From Fibrobacter succinogenes (GTDB lineage: Bacteria > Fibrobacterota > Fibrobacteria > Fibrobacterales > Fibrobacteraceae), in contig CACZAD010000018.1 of the NCBI GenBank assembly GCA_902779055.1, positions 1 to 38,191 on the forward strand: a stretch of DNA of 38,191 nt, given 5' to 3'. Position 1 is the stretch's first letter; each line of letters starts with the position of its first letter. The position numbers and the translations under genes were made by a program. Under the pieces are notes generated by a model. The model ran no database searches. It was not told where the DNA came from and saw nothing but the letters and a program-made list of their open reading frames with translations. Below are positions 1 through 7,743 of this stretch, piece by piece.

Positions 1-18
1 GGTAACAAAGGATTCAGG

Positions 19-687
19 CTACGCCACTACACCTACGTAGTCGAGAATCTTTTGAACCTGTTGTTCGATTGAGATGTGTGTAGTGTCAATTTCAATAGCA
101 TCGTCCGCCTTCTTTAACGGGGCGGTCGCACGAGAGGAGTCCAGGCGGTCGCGTTCGACCAAGTTGTTGAGGACTTCTTCGAGGGTAACTTTTTCGCCTT
201 TTTCAAGGAGTTCCTTGTAGCGGCGTTCGGCACGGACCTTCACGTCCGTCACCATGAAAAACTTGTACTTCGCGTCGGGGAAAACGACCGTTCCGATATC
301 GCGGCCATCCAGAATGCAGCTCTGTTTCTTGCCGATTTCGCGCTGCTGCTTGGTCATGGCGGCGCGGACCGACGGGAGAGCGCAGTAGATGCTCACGTTG
401 CTGGAGACCTTCATTCCACGGATTTCAGATTCGCGGCAAGCACCGTTAATGAGAATGTGGTTTTCGGAGTCGAACCCGAGTGTGAGGTTAGAGAGCAATT
501 CGTCCATAGCCGGGCCTTCTTCGGCCGGCAAACCCTTTTCGAGGGCGGCAAGAGTCACGGCGCGGTACATAGCGCCAGTATCAAGGTATGTAATGCCGAG
601 TTTTTTCGCCACAAGCTTGGCGGTGGTACTCTTTCCGGTACCCGAGCCCCCATCGAGGGCGATAACGAATTGTTCAGATTTACTCAT
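19..687 (-). CDS. cmk: Cytidylate kinase
   Basis: Phosphorylates CMP/dCMP to the diphosphate with ATP, a cytosolic step of pyrimidine nucleotide recycling. The 222-residue protein has the P-loop GGSGTGKST at residues 13-21, followed by the family sequence YLDTGAMYRAVT, then DGRDIGTVVFPDA and a late RDRLDSSRATAPL segment typical of the CMP-binding/lid region. Length matches bacterial Cmk. The reading frame extends 13 codons further upstream, but the ATG at 687 begins MSKSEQF directly before the first beta strand, so I chose it. No strong ribosome binding site is visible. The tyrosine-rich lipoprotein gene ends 36 bases upstream on the same strand. Confidence 0.95.
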   Translation of the reverse strand: MSKSEQFVIALDGGSGTGKSTTAKLVAKKLGITYLDTGAMYRAVTLAALEKGLPAEEGPAMDELLSNLTLGFDSENHILINGACRESEIRGMKVSSNVSIYCALPSVRAAMTKQQREIGKKQSCILDGRDIGTVVFPDAKYKFFMVTDVKVRAERRYKELLEKGEKVTLEEVLNNLVERDRLDSSRATAPLKKADDAIEIDTTHISIEQQVQKILDYVGVVA

Positions 688-722
688 GAGTGAGAGCAAA
701 TTTAGAAAATCTCGCCAAAAAA

Positions 723-1199
723 TCAATATGCGTAGTAGGATTCATAGGGGTAATCGTAGTATAAATAGGTCGCTTCTCTCTTATCATAGTCAATATAGAT
801 GAGCTCCCTGCCATCCGCATAGATTACAAACCTCTCATCACCATCGCGGAAATCGTAATAGCGATACCCGCCGTCATAACCGGAAACGTATTCACCCGGA
901 TCGTAATAGGAGCATTCGTTCTCAACACACAGCGTCGCATAGCCGTCGTAGGTCACAGACAGGGAAACCGAGTAGGAAGCCCCTAAAGCATACGGATCCG
1001 AGCAATCATACGGCTGTTCAAAGGAGTCGTAACGGCAAGCCTCCCCATAATAATAGTGGAACTGTTTATAGAACGATTCTGAGTAGCCGCCATCATAATC
1101 GGATGGTCCCACAGTCCAGTCTTCACCGCAGGCGATCAGGTTAAGGCTCACAAAAGCGGCAGACACCAAAAGGGCTAGCCTAGCAAAAGAGTTTCGCAT
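723..1199 (-). CDS. Tyrosine-rich lipoprotein, unknown function
   Basis: A 158-residue protein with a signal peptide ending in the lipobox LIAC (Cys24), so probably membrane-anchored and facing the periplasm or cell surface. The mature part is remarkable for composition: about 30 tyrosines in some 134 residues, many in YY or YYY runs next to Asp and Gly, plus four cysteines after the lipid-bearing one that could form disulfides. The repeated DYDGGY/GYDGGY pattern is visible twice. A GGAGG ribosome binding site precedes the ATG. I recognise no family. The terminator of the upstream lipoprotein gene lies immediately before it, so it probably has separate transcription or depends on read-through. 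Confidence 0.8.
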   Translation of the reverse strand: MRNSFARLALLVSAAFVSLNLIACGEDWTVGPSDYDGGYSESFYKQFHYYYGEACRYDSFEQPYDCSDPYALGASYSVSLSVTYDGYATLCVENECSYYDPGEYVSGYDGGYRYYDFRDGDERFVIYADGRELIYIDYDKREATYLYYDYPYESYYAY

Positions 1200-1208
1200 A
1201 ATTCCTCC

Positions 1209-1240
1209 AAAAAAAATCCCTCGGACATAACGCCGAGGGA
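1209..1240 (-). terminator. Rho-independent terminator
   Basis: An 8-bp perfect stem (TCCCTCGG 1217-1224 with CCGAGGGA 1233-1240) is followed on the minus strand by eight T (A run 1209-1216). It ends transcription of the 1265-1870 lipoprotein gene and sits almost on top of the next gene's ribosome binding site. Confidence 0.85.
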
Positions 1241-1264
1241 ATATAATCTACAAAAAAGAGTTCT

Positions 1265-1870
1265 TTACGGTTTTTCGTAATCGCCGTTGTAGCGCTGTTC
1301 GGCAAAGCCCGGTTCGTCGTGAATGGCTTCCGGAGCAAGGAGTTCACCGGTGCTGCCATACTTACGCTTTTCGTCGTCCGTGAGGCGGTTGGTGAGAACT
1401 TCGACCTGCTGTTCCTGATGGGCAGTGGCTTCTTCTTCCTGAAGGATCTTCTGACCTTCTTCGAGACGGCGCTTGATGCGGTCATCTTCCATCTGCTTCA
1501 GGTTCGTGCCGACCTTGGCCTGTTCTTCGGAAACCTTGTAGCGTTCGTTGGTTTCGTCCATGACAGCCTTGATGCCGACAAGACGGCCACTACCGTCAAC
1601 CGAAAGACCGGCCTTGCGGAGAGTGGAAAGCGGAAGACGGTTTGCGGCAGCCTGATATTCCGGCAGGAATTCGTAGCCGTCCGACGTACCAATCTGGCGA
1701 GCTTCGTCCGGAGTCACATATTCAAGAGCTTCTTGCCAGCGAGAGCTCTGGACGTTAGACGTGAAAGAAACGAGGGCATTATCCAATGCCTCGCCACTAT
1801 CCTGCGGGGTGCCTGCGCAACCCAAAAGTGCCAGACCCATTGCAGACAAAAGAACTAATAATTTTTTCAT
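1265..1870 (-). CDS. Lipoprotein with coiled-coil segment, unknown function
   Basis: A 201-residue predicted lipoprotein. The start at 1870 (MKKLLVLLSAMG) is preceded by a strong GGAGGAG site; an in-frame codon ten residues earlier is rejected because the signal peptide and that site fit the downstream ATG. The lipobox is LLGC. Residues about 105-165 are rich in Glu, Lys and Gln (KQMEDDRIKRRLEEGQKILQEE is the core, interrupted here only for description) and should form a helical coiled coil. The N-terminal half, with a leucine/serine pattern around LVSFTSNVQSSRWQEALEYVTPDE, resembles small helical NTF2-like or DUF4878-type lipoprotein domains, but that is only an impression. Followed by its own terminator. 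Confidence 0.8.
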   Translation of the reverse strand: MKKLLVLLSAMGLALLGCAGTPQDSGEALDNALVSFTSNVQSSRWQEALEYVTPDEARQIGTSDGYEFLPEYQAAANRLPLSTLRKAGLSVDGSGRLVGIKAVMDETNERYKVSEEQAKVGTNLKQMEDDRIKRRLEEGQKILQEEEATAHQEQQVEVLTNRLTDDEKRKYGSTGELLAPEAIHDEPGFAEQRYNGDYEKP

Positions 1871-2017
1871 GGGGTACTCCTCCGAAAAAAATCCTGCCAA
1901 AATATATACATTTTTTCGTACGCTTTTTATATGTTATTCCGATTTTACCATAAAAAGTCATCAAAATTGCCATTTTGAGGATATTTTGGTTTTGTTTTTC
2001 TACATTACGTCTACCGT

Positions 2018-3235
2018 ATGAATGAAGCAAATCCTCAGTCTGTAGAAAATAAAGAAGCTGTTTCGGCTGAAAGGTCCGACGTTTACCGCATCCACACCAA
2101 AGACGGAAGGGAAATCGTCCTCGTTGGGACGGCCCACATTTCGCAAGCCTCCAAGGACCTGGTCCACGAGGTCATCGAAAGCGAAGCTCCGGACACGGTC
2201 TGCGTGGAACTCGATGACGGGCGTCTCAAGTCCATCCAGGATCCTGACCGCTGGAAAAATACAGACCTGAGAGATGTCATCAAGAAAAAGCAACTGGCAA
2301 CCCTCATTGCAAACCTCGTTCTGGGTTCGTACCAAAAGCGCATGGGCGCACAGACCGGAGTCAAGCCCGGTTCCGAACTGAAGGAGGCGGTTGACGTTGC
2401 CAACAGCAAAAACATTCCGCTGGTCCTCGCCGACCGAGACATCAAGATAACGCTCCGCCGCACCTGGGCCTGCACCCCGTGGTACCGCAAGTTCAGCCTC
2501 CTCGGAGGACTCTTTGCAAGCATCTTCGACAAAACTGAAATCAGCGAAGAAGAACTGCAAAAGATCAAGGAAAAGGACGCCCTCAATTCCATGATGCAGG
2601 AATTCGGAAAAACGTTCCCCGAAGTGAAGCAGGTGCTTATCGACGAACGCGACCAGTTCCTCGCAAGCAAGATCAAGAACGCTCCAGGCAACAAGATTGT
2701 CGCCGTCATTGGCGCAGGTCACCTGCGCGGTATCGCAAGCATCATCGAAGAAGACAAGGAACTGCCAAGCGAAGAATCCATCTCTGTCATCCCGAAGGGT
2801 GCTTCACTTTGGAAGATTATCGGCTGGACCATTACATTCCTGATTATTGCAAGCATCGCCCTCATCGGTTACGTCGCCGGAATTGAAAAGGCTGGACAGC
2901 TGAGCCTCCAGTGGGCTATGCTTACTGGCGGTGGCGCCATGCTCGGAACAATCATCGCCGGCGGCCATCCGGTCACCATACTTGTAGCGCTGATTATGGC
3001 TCCGTTCACTGGGCTTACACCGCTTATCGGAGTCGGGTTCTTTACGGCACTCACACAGGTCTATATGCGACCGCCTCGCGTGCAAGAAATGGAAACACTC
3101 ACCGACGACATTTGGCAAGTCAAGCGCTGGTGGAAGAACCGCGTCACACGCGTTATCCTCTGTTTCTTATGCCCGGGCATTCCGGCAATCATCGGAAAGA
3201 TTCTCGCCATCTTCAAGATTTATCAGGCATTCTAA
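2018..3235 (+). CDS. TraB/PrgY family membrane protein
   Basis: A 405-residue member of the TraB/PrgY family, whose enterococcal members shut down peptide pheromone activity and which belongs to the TIKI-like metalloprotease-related superfamily. Visible family motifs are GTAHIS near residue 37, a VELDDGR segment near 65, the DERD sequence in the middle of the domain and GAGH near 232. After residue about 265 come four hydrophobic segments, followed by a basic RWWKNRVTR loop and a last hydrophobic stretch, as in family members with a C-terminal membrane domain. The true substrate in Fibrobacter is unknown. It is transcribed divergently from the 1265-1870 lipoprotein and ends at a clear terminator. 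Confidence 0.88.
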   Translation: MNEANPQSVENKEAVSAERSDVYRIHTKDGREIVLVGTAHISQASKDLVHEVIESEAPDTVCVELDDGRLKSIQDPDRWKNTDLRDVIKKKQLATLIANLVLGSYQKRMGAQTGVKPGSELKEAVDVANSKNIPLVLADRDIKITLRRTWACTPWYRKFSLLGGLFASIFDKTEISEEELQKIKEKDALNSMMQEFGKTFPEVKQVLIDERDQFLASKIKNAPGNKIVAVIGAGHLRGIASIIEEDKELPSEESISVIPKGASLWKIIGWTITFLIIASIALIGYVAGIEKAGQLSLQWAMLTGGGAMLGTIIAGGHPVTILVALIMAPFTGLTPLIGVGFFTALTQVYMRPPRVQEMETLTDDIWQVKRWWKNRVTRVILCFLCPGIPAIIGKILAIFKIYQAF

Positions 3236-3274
3236 TTAATACAGACTACACCGATCGCTAAATTTACTTTGTAT

Positions 3275-3302
3275 AAAAGTCCGCGTAAAAGCGGGCTTTT
3301 TT
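3275..3302 (+). terminator. Rho-independent terminator, copy 1 of a repeated unit
   Basis: The stem AAAAGTCCGC / GCGGGCTTTT (one G-T pair) surrounds a GTAAAA loop and runs into six T. The 31 bases from 3271 to 3301 recur at 4916-4946 with a single mismatch. Confidence 0.85.
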
Positions 3303-3669
3303 AGTACAACCAAACAATCGTCTCATATTCCCTTTATTGAAAAAAATTCTTCGCAGTCACTCATCCTTAAATAATTTTCCTCAACCCGTCAATACACATA
3401 ATCAAACTACACCATCGCCGTCCCTTTTTATCGCAAATAAAATCCACATTCCTAGTTTTTCGAGCATAAAATTTGCAAACGGCTCACACTATAAATTCAT
3501 TAGCAGCATAAGCAAATCAGCAGACTCAACAAGCTTATTTTGAAAGAAGCACAAAATCAGTATAAATAAAAGAAAAATGTATTATTTTTTTTCTTCGAGA
3601 ACTCATCTTCTTCGTATTCAAAAAGTTAATTTTACAAATCGAAAAAACAAGGAACAAACTAATTGACTT
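3303..3669. other. AT-rich stretch with no supported gene
   Basis: These 367 bases are clearly more AT-rich than the flanks. The only open frame (3337-3543, TTG start) encodes a Ser/Asn/His-rich peptide without a ribosome binding site and looks like chance. Nothing else is recognised; it may hold the promoter of the AT-rich gene at 3670. Confidence 0.6.
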
Positions 3670-4848
3670 ATGAGTAAAAAAAAATTACAAGAAATGGGTT
3701 TAAAAGCCAAATGTTGGTGGACTTCAGCTTTGGGAATTTTATGCATCGCAATAATGATATTTTTGTTCATAGATCCTTTTTCCGGTTGTCATATTGAGGA
3801 CTCATACAAAATCAAGTTTGCCGAAGATGTTATAGAATCAACGTATCGATATTTTGATTATCTGTATGTTTTACAATGGATAGCTCTTGGATGCCTTGCT
3901 TTTATACTATGGATGTGGCGAGAAAAGTTGGGAATCGACGGTCTGGGGCCAATGCATGGAAGTAGAGATCCACATATAGAAACAGATTTAACAAGTGTTC
4001 CGAACGAAGAGACACCCAGCATTCCGGAAGGCAGAGACTCACAAACAGAGGCTGGTACTATACCGAAAAGCGAGCCCTCACCAGCAAGAACTGAAGTCAC
4101 CCCCAGCGCCACGGAGATCGGAGACGCACAAACTGCGGCCGGTCCTACACCGGAAAGCGAGCCTTTACCAGCAAGAACTGAAGTCACCCCCAGCGCCACG
4201 GAGACTAGAGACGCACAAACAGCTCCGCCTTCAATATTCCGAAACAACCATTCAGCAAGCTTTGTAAGACCCAGCAAGATCACCCGAACAAAAAATGATC
4301 CGAATAAATCGAAAGCAATTCAAAAGAGCATAGCTACCGTTTTCAAAAAATATAAGAAAATCAGCGTAGAAAACCTTGCTAAATCAATACAGACTCCTCC
4401 TAATCTTGTTTATCAAGTACTACGAACAAGCAGAAATTTGTATAGGCTTGACGGTATTGGCATCAGAAGCATAGTTACTCCAATAAATAGCATTGAAAAC
4501 ATCGTATTGAATAGCATATATGAGGAAATTAGCACAAATGGTAGCGTACAACAGTATAGGGAAGCTGTTGTAGGAACACATAAAGTGGACGCAATTTTCC
4601 GTACGCGCTCTGATTTATATGTTGTTTCTTTACTAAATGCAAAAATCAGCAAAGAAAAAAATGCTGTTGGAAAAGAAGTAAGTAAGTTAAACAAGGTTTC
4701 AAAACAATTTGACAAAGTAAACAGACATCTCATCATTGTTTTCATTGGTCCAATAGAAGAAGAAAATAAGCAAGATCGAAGAGAAATGATTTTAAGGCAC
4801 TGTAGTGCAATAACAAATCTTGAAATAAGATTTGTTAATCCACAATAA
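3670..4848 (+). CDS. Membrane-anchored protein with winged-helix and possible nuclease-like C-terminal domain
   Basis: A 392-residue protein of unknown function. Two hydrophobic helices (about 18-35 and 64-82) place it in the inner membrane. A Pro/Ser/Thr/Glu-rich linker (about 100-200) includes two 29-residue tandem repeats. Residues about 215-262 look like a winged helix (VENLAKSIQTPPNLVYQVLR). The last part has G302, D307 and a hydrophobic strand ending in N323-A-K325, reminiscent of the core of a PD-(D/E)XK fold with Asn instead of Glu; this is only a pattern and the domain may be inactive or something else. Codon use is A/T-rich, unlike its neighbours, and only a distant AAGGAA lies upstream, suggesting transfer. 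It is bracketed by two near-identical terminators. Confidence 0.75.
   Translation: MSKKKLQEMGLKAKCWWTSALGILCIAIMIFLFIDPFSGCHIEDSYKIKFAEDVIESTYRYFDYLYVLQWIALGCLAFILWMWREKLGIDGLGPMHGSRDPHIETDLTSVPNEETPSIPEGRDSQTEAGTIPKSEPSPARTEVTPSATEIGDAQTAAGPTPESEPLPARTEVTPSATETRDAQTAPPSIFRNNHSASFVRPSKITRTKNDPNKSKAIQKSIATVFKKYKKISVENLAKSIQTPPNLVYQVLRTSRNLYRLDGIGIRSIVTPINSIENIVLNSIYEEISTNGSVQQYREAVVGTHKVDAIFRTRSDLYVVSLLNAKISKEKNAVGKEVSKLNKVSKQFDKVNRHLIIVFIGPIEEENKQDRREMILRHCSAITNLEIRFVNPQ
4051..4224 (+). repeat. Two 87-bp tandem repeats inside the coding region
   Basis: Two units of 29 codons encode AG..P.SEP.PARTEVTPSATE..DAQTA twice. A 37-base segment (4081-4117 and 4168-4204) is identical in both, so the duplication is recent. 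The G+C of the repeats is higher than that of the rest of the gene. Confidence 0.9.
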
Positions 4849-4919
4849 GTCACAACTGGTTCGTCAATCAATCGTCCAAGTCGACACCGACTATATCAAG
4901 CCCTGTTTTTATCTCGTAT

Positions 4920-4946
4920 AAAAGTCCGTGTAAAAGCGGGCTTTTT
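4920..4946 (+). terminator. Rho-independent terminator, copy 2 of the repeated unit
   Basis: Same hairpin as at 3275-3302 with one substitution (T4929 for C3284), followed by five T. It ends the AT-rich gene 3670-4848. Confidence 0.85.
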
Positions 4947-5050
4947 ATTTTGACTCAACAAATTGCAACAAAAATAACACAATCTATTTTATATGTTCCA
5001 GCGGTCCTTTTTGATATATTCTTAACATCCTGTTCTAGGAGAAGAATATT

Positions 5051-5920
5051 ATGTTACGTTCACGCCATATCTTTACCACCGCAGCAATAGGCTTCGTTGT
5101 CGCCATATCCGCTTCGCTCATTGCCTGTAGCGACGCTGCATCAGAAGAAACTCCTTTTTCGCCAGAGACATCCGAAGTCAATCCCGTTGAAGCCGATTCT
5201 GTCAAAATCCAACCAGTCAAAACTGATTCCGCCACCACAGATTCTGCCAAAATTGATTCAGTCGAAACAGATTCCGCTGAAGTCGATCAATCCATATTCG
5301 AAACACCATGTACCGCCGAGAACGAGGGCAAGGTTGACTCAATTGAATATCGATTCGGAATGTATGGCTCGGGTCATAACTATTATAGGTGCGAAAACGG
5401 CTCTTGGGCAAAAAGAGAGTCTTGGATTCGTTGCGCTAAGGACGCACAAGAAGGCGATGCCTGCATATATTCCTATGTTGACGGTTCGTTAATGACATTT
5501 AACGAGATTTATGCCTATACGAACAACGGCGACTGGGAGCGCTATAGCGGAGATCACGATTTAGGAAAGTTCACTATCCAAACAGAAAACGGACGGGATA
5601 CGGCATTTTTCAAATTTGCCGGCTGGGGCGGTTGGCGCGAGGTTAAAGAATACCAATACAACTGTTTTTCGAAATTTGACGTAAAAGACACCTGCGTATT
5701 AGAAACGGATGAAGGGAAAAATTATTACCTAACACAAACAGAATCCAATATTTCACACTTTCCCGTCTGGATTAAAATCGATTATGACCCGGAACTTGGT
5801 TTTTGCTCATTTAACGATGAGCAAAAATATGGTGAGAAAGATGGCAAACGTTATTACTGTTCACAGGGTTTGACAAACATATCCACCAAGGCGAATCCAA
5901 AGTGGGTCGAGATTGAATAA
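5051..5920 (+). CDS. Lipoprotein with Asp/Ser/Thr repeat spacer, unknown function
   Basis: A 289-residue predicted lipoprotein with lipobox LIAC (Cys26). After the anchor comes a spacer of degenerate (T/I)DS(A/V) repeats, roughly residues 48-80, much like the KDST linker of the xylanase at 7744. The following globular part contains several cysteines in CxxNG/CS settings and aromatic-rich strands (YYRCENGSW, KRYYCSQG), which could be two or three small disulfide-bonded repeats each ending in a W-V/K-I type strand. I recognise no catalytic motif. AGGAGAAG precedes the ATG. Location is probably outer membrane or cell surface. Confidence 0.8.
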   Translation: MLRSRHIFTTAAIGFVVAISASLIACSDAASEETPFSPETSEVNPVEADSVKIQPVKTDSATTDSAKIDSVETDSAEVDQSIFETPCTAENEGKVDSIEYRFGMYGSGHNYYRCENGSWAKRESWIRCAKDAQEGDACIYSYVDGSLMTFNEIYAYTNNGDWERYSGDHDLGKFTIQTENGRDTAFFKFAGWGGWREVKEYQYNCFSKFDVKDTCVLETDEGKNYYLTQTESNISHFPVWIKIDYDPELGFCSFNDEQKYGEKDGKRYYCSQGLTNISTKANPKWVEIE

Positions 5921-5954
5921 AAAACATTCCGTAAAGGCGATCGGACAAGTCCGC

Positions 5955-6542
5955 TTACTGCACACATCTCACCGAGAACCCGAACGCTTTCGGCTTCATC
6001 ATGTAGCTAAAGCCCATCGACTTTGACGAAAGATACCACACCGAAGCTTCACTAGCTTCGGTGTTTGCGCTCCAGAAGAACGCGAACTTGCTTTCGTTGC
6101 CGTAAGTGCCATCATCGAACATGTTGCCAGACGGCATGGCGCTGAACTTGAGCGTATCGTTTCCGTTCGTTTCGCCGGACCATCCGTAATTTGCCTTGAT
6201 CAAGTAGCCAGCATTGAAATCGCCACCGGCGGCTTTCCACAAGCTTTCGAAGTCCTCGTTTGTCGGCAAGCGGAAACCAGCAGGGCAAGCGGACTTCGCC
6301 GCGTCCCAAGTGTAGAGGCGACCATAGACCATGCAATTATCGTCATCTTCCCTATAGCAAGTGCTGCCCGGCATTTTGTAGTTCAAGTTGTCAGCCATCC
6401 AAGTGCGGTCGGCGATTTTGACAAGGCGGTACTTTTGCTTATCGCGCGGGTCCTTGAGTTCTTGCTTTTTTGCTTTTGGGGCAGCAAGAGATGCACTGGA
6501 CGCGATAAGGGCTAATACAAGAGCAGATGATAGATAGTTCAT
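5955..6542 (-). CDS. FISUMP domain secreted protein (Fibrobacter major paralogous domain)
   Basis: A 195-residue exported protein consisting of a signal peptide (MNYLSSALVLALIASSASLAA) and one Fibrobacter succinogenes major paralogous domain. The hallmarks are DPRDKQKYRLVKIADRTWMADNLNY at the start (about 30-55), a YGRLYTWDAA segment, CPAGFRLPTNEDFESLW, then FWSANT and a terminal FSVRCVQ. The domain is hugely expanded in Fibrobacter and also found in Bacteroidetes; its role is unproven, though it is usually cell-surface or secreted. I place the start at 6542, because the longer frame upstream runs through a palindromic repeat. It is followed closely by, and convergent with, the lipoprotein gene 5051-5920. 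Confidence 0.9.
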   Translation of the reverse strand: MNYLSSALVLALIASSASLAAPKAKKQELKDPRDKQKYRLVKIADRTWMADNLNYKMPGSTCYREDDDNCMVYGRLYTWDAAKSACPAGFRLPTNEDFESLWKAAGGDFNAGYLIKANYGWSGETNGNDTLKFSAMPSGNMFDDGTYGNESKFAFFWSANTEASEASVWYLSSKSMGFSYMMKPKAFGFSVRCVQ

Positions 6543-6562
6543 ATTCAAGAATTTTAAGGGAG

Positions 6563-6605
6563 ATGCCCGCCTGTCATCCCGGACTTGTTCCGGGACGGGC
6601 ATGAC
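6563..6605. repeat. Palindromic repeat element between genes
   Basis: A nested hairpin: CCCGGA (6578-6583) pairs with TCCGGG (6589-6594) inside an outer ATGCCCG (6563-6569) and CGGGCAT (6596-6602); GTCAT and ATGAC mark its ends. It fits the dispersed GTCATCC-type small repeats seen elsewhere in the window and lies between a lipoprotein stop codon and the FISUMP gene start. Confidence 0.75.
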
Positions 6606-6609
6606 AATC

Positions 6610-7506
6610 TTACTTTTCGACGACAATCATTTCCGGTTCGCCACGGCCCGGAAGCGGTTTGAAAATCTTGACGTTCGTCTGCGTTGCCGGTCCACCGAAA
6701 GCCTTCATTTCACAAACGAAGAGGTAGTTCATTCCAGCGACAACTTGCGTCGAAACGCTGAGCGGCTTTAAGCCCAAATAGGCGTAATCCTTGGTAGCAG
6801 CTGCAAACACAGCAGAATCTTCGGCCGTGAGCGGGCGCTGCTCCGAGAAGCCACCGGCAAGCATTTTTTCGGTCTTGCCCGTTTCGAGATTTGCAAAGAA
6901 TGTCGCGACTTCTTCCTTGGCCTTTTCGACACCGCCTTCGGCAGTGATTCGCTTGTTGGAAATTCCATAAGCGATCGTCACGTTGGCATTCGGTTCAAGA
7001 GTCTTGAGTTCATCGGCGCTTGCTTTGCGACCGCCGCTACCGTAAGTGCAGAACGGCACCACGACCTTGCCGCTCAAATCGTTTGCGTCAAGGAATGTGT
7101 AAATCGGCGGAGTGAAAGTTCCGAACATAATCGGATAACCGAGGAACACGGTATCGTACTTGGCAAGTTCCACCTTAGCGTTCACGAGAGCGGGCCACTG
7201 CTTGCTTTCGCGTTCGGCACGCACTTCAGCAATCGTGCTGTCGTATGTCGAGGGGAACGGCTTTACAAGCTGGAGTTCGACTTCGTCGGCATTGCGGGCT
7301 TCCTTGAAAATCTGAGCCAGCTTTTTAGTCGCACCTGTCTGAGAGAAATATACCACGACGGACTTGGACTGTTGTTGAGCCACTTCGGCAACCGGCGCAG
7401 CCTGGGTCTTAGACTGCTGGGCTTCCTGCTTTTCACAGGCGGAAAGCAATGCAGATGCGGCAAACGCAACCGACAAGGCGAGGGAAATCTTCAAGGAACG
7501 GGACAT
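6610..7506 (-). CDS. Flavodoxin-like lipoprotein with C-terminal cystatin-like domain
   Basis: A 298-residue lipoprotein (lipobox LSAC, Cys24). Residues about 48-210 form a flavodoxin-like domain: VVVYFSQTGATKKLAQ is the phosphate loop for FMN, FLGYPIMFGTFTPPIYTFL the second contact region and VPFCTYGSGG the third, as in the NAD(P)H-quinone/flavodoxin_4 type. Residues about 235-298 resemble a cystatin fold, with the loop QVVAG at 254-258 and the strand NVKIFKPLPG. A flavoprotein tethered outside the cytoplasm and joined to a protease-inhibitor-like module is uncommon; partners are unknown. The start at 7506 is set by GGAGG spaced five bases from it, rather than the ATG four codons upstream. 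The gene ends just before a palindromic repeat and the FISUMP gene. Confidence 0.85.
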   Translation of the reverse strand: MSRSLKISLALSVAFAASALLSACEKQEAQQSKTQAAPVAEVAQQQSKSVVVYFSQTGATKKLAQIFKEARNADEVELQLVKPFPSTYDSTIAEVRAERESKQWPALVNAKVELAKYDTVFLGYPIMFGTFTPPIYTFLDANDLSGKVVVPFCTYGSGGRKASADELKTLEPNANVTIAYGISNKRITAEGGVEKAKEEVATFFANLETGKTEKMLAGGFSEQRPLTAEDSAVFAAATKDYAYLGLKPLSVSTQVVAGMNYLFVCEMKAFGGPATQTNVKIFKPLPGRGEPEMIVVEK

Positions 7507-7579
7507 GTGAACCTCCAACTTAAACTTTTACAGATAAAAAGATATTCATTTTTAAAAAGGAGATGTTCAACAGATTTTA

Positions 7580-7636
7580 TTTCGCCCCCTAAACGAAAAA
7601 ATTTGACGATTTCGATTGATTTTAGCCCCCTAAAAT
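7580..7636. promoter_or_regulatory. Pair of inverted repeats around GCCCCCTAAA, candidate operators
   Basis: Two palindromes, TTTCGcccccTAAACGAAA (7580-7598) and ATTTTAGccccCTAAAAT (7619-7636), share the core GCCCCCTAAA 41 bases apart, about four helical turns. They lie between the divergent flavodoxin-like lipoprotein and xylanase genes. A regulatory role is inferred only from symmetry and spacing. Confidence 0.4.
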
Positions 7637-7743
7637 AAACAATCTCCCTTGCATATTTTTCTTTACATCTTTTAGCTTACTTTTTGTTTATCTTAAATAA
7701 TATTGGGTACTCATTAGGATTAGGGTTAAAAGGAGTACAAAAG

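Noticed and set aside
3337..3543. A 68-codon open frame in the AT-rich gap
   Set aside because: TTG start, no ribosome binding site, low-complexity Ser/Asn peptide; more likely chance in AT-rich DNA.
4051..4224. Tandem 87-bp repeat taken as a possible CRISPR or regulatory array
   Set aside because: It is in frame (29 codons twice), has no spacers and encodes a flexible linker, so it is an expanded coding repeat.
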